Assembly (NCBI GenBank): GCA_000695745.1
Contig: ASHK01000965.1
Location: 1-5,249, forward strand
Reading direction: 5' to 3'
Length of the DNA: 5,249 bases
Source of the DNA: Vibrio madracius
Lineage (GTDB): Bacteria; Pseudomonadota; Gammaproteobacteria; Enterobacterales; Vibrionaceae
A program made the position numbers and the translations under genes. Under the pieces are notes generated by a model, which worked only from the letters and a program-made list of their open reading frames with translations, was not told where the DNA came from and ran no database searches. Numbering within the stretch: position 1 is the stretch's first letter; each line of letters starts with the position of its first letter. This document shows, one piece after another, positions 4,815-5,249 of the stretch.

Positions 4815-5249
4815 ACAGCTACCTATTTTACTGTTTGTCTCGGTCTGCCTTATTTGGGGAACGACATGGTTCGCCATGGAAGTGGCCGTCCAGACGATTC
4901 CGCCAATTTTCGCAACGGGGATGCGCTTTCTCATTGCCGCGCCTCTACTGGTGATGCTGGCGAAGTATTTGAATCAGCCACTATTCTTTCCGAAAGGAAA
5001 GCGAGTATGGATGTATGTGGTCGCAATTTTCTACTTTGCGATTCCATTTACGTTGATGATATTTGGCGAGCAATATATTTCCTCTGGGTTAGCCTCGATC
5101 ATCTTTGCCAACATGCCGATCGCAGTGATGGTTATGTCAAGCCTGTTTCTTGGATTACGCCTGCGCAGAGTTCAGATTGCCGGACTGCTAGTCGCGGTGT
5201 TAAGCCTCATTCTGATTCTGGCAACAGAGATGAAATTGGGAGGCAAAAA
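4804..5249 (+). CDS. EamA/DMT-superfamily transporter (3' end cut by window edge)
   Basis: This is an inner-membrane transporter of the drug/metabolite superfamily, whose members commonly export amino acids or metabolites. The frame is open for 148 codons to the window edge. That is about half of the usual 290-310 residues and covers the first of the two EamA repeats. It begins MSHKQLPILLFVSVCLIWGT, with the typical first-helix WGTTW motif (18-22). Further helices lie at about 30-50 (after PPIFATGMRF), 68-85, 90-115 and 120-140. The stretch EQYISSGLASII is characteristic of the family. The ATG at 4804 has a strong GGGAGG 5 bases upstream; an in-frame GTG at 4801 is too close to it. Substrate is unknown. 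The start lies inside the end of the 31-codon frame at 4719-4814, which suggests translational coupling. Confidence 0.92.
   Translation, partial: MSHKQLPILLFVSVCLIWGTTWFAMEVAVQTIPPIFATGMRFLIAAPLLVMLAKYLNQPLFFPKGKRVWMYVVAIFYFAIPFTLMIFGEQYISSGLASIIFANMPIAVMVMSSLFLGLRLRRVQIAGLLVAVLSLILILATEMKLGGK

Noticed and set aside
4656..4934. Minus-strand frame opposite the EamA start and leader
   Set aside because: Antisense shadow of the transporter with no protein-like features.

Overview
This window looks like the chromosome of a gammaproteobacterium, most likely Vibrio or a close relative. The basis is the enterobacterial-type KdgR and KduD proteins with AT-rich intergenic DNA and Vibrio-like codon use. 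The genus is inferred from memory and was not tested by a search.

Left part (1-3085): a pair of divergent transcription units for the late steps of unsaturated uronate catabolism (pectin, oligogalacturonide or glycosaminoglycan disaccharides). On the minus strand is kdgR, an IclR-family repressor cut by the left edge. Facing away from it are kduD, a ygjV-family membrane gene and an RpiB/LacA/LacB-family gene whose protein resembles the 4-deoxy-L-threo-5-hexosulose-uronate (DHU) isomerase DhuI. A strong rho-independent terminator closes this unit. In the inferred pathway DhuI converts DHU (DKI) to 3-deoxy-D-glycero-2,5-hexodiulosonate (DKII), and KduD reduces DKII to 2-keto-3-deoxygluconate (KDG). 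DhuI would thus take the place of the unrelated KduI. KdgR, whose family effector is KDG, probably controls the unit through a KdgR-box-like palindrome at 907-925. The kdgR promoter is near consensus. The kduD promoter is weak and has a possible CRP site upstream.

Middle (3187-4044): a separately transcribed alpha/beta hydrolase without a signal peptide. It is probably a small carbohydrate-type acetylesterase and may deacetylate imported sugars.

Right part (4233-5249): a small secreted protein with a Cys/His cluster, probably metal-binding, then the first half of a DMT-superfamily (EamA) transporter cut by the right edge. The 196 bases between them carry several hairpins, some mutually exclusive, and an undescribed 31-codon reading frame that overlaps the transporter start. 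This is the least explained part of the window. No tRNA, rRNA, CRISPR array, insertion sequence or other mobile element was seen, and no gene-free stretch exceeds 300 bases.
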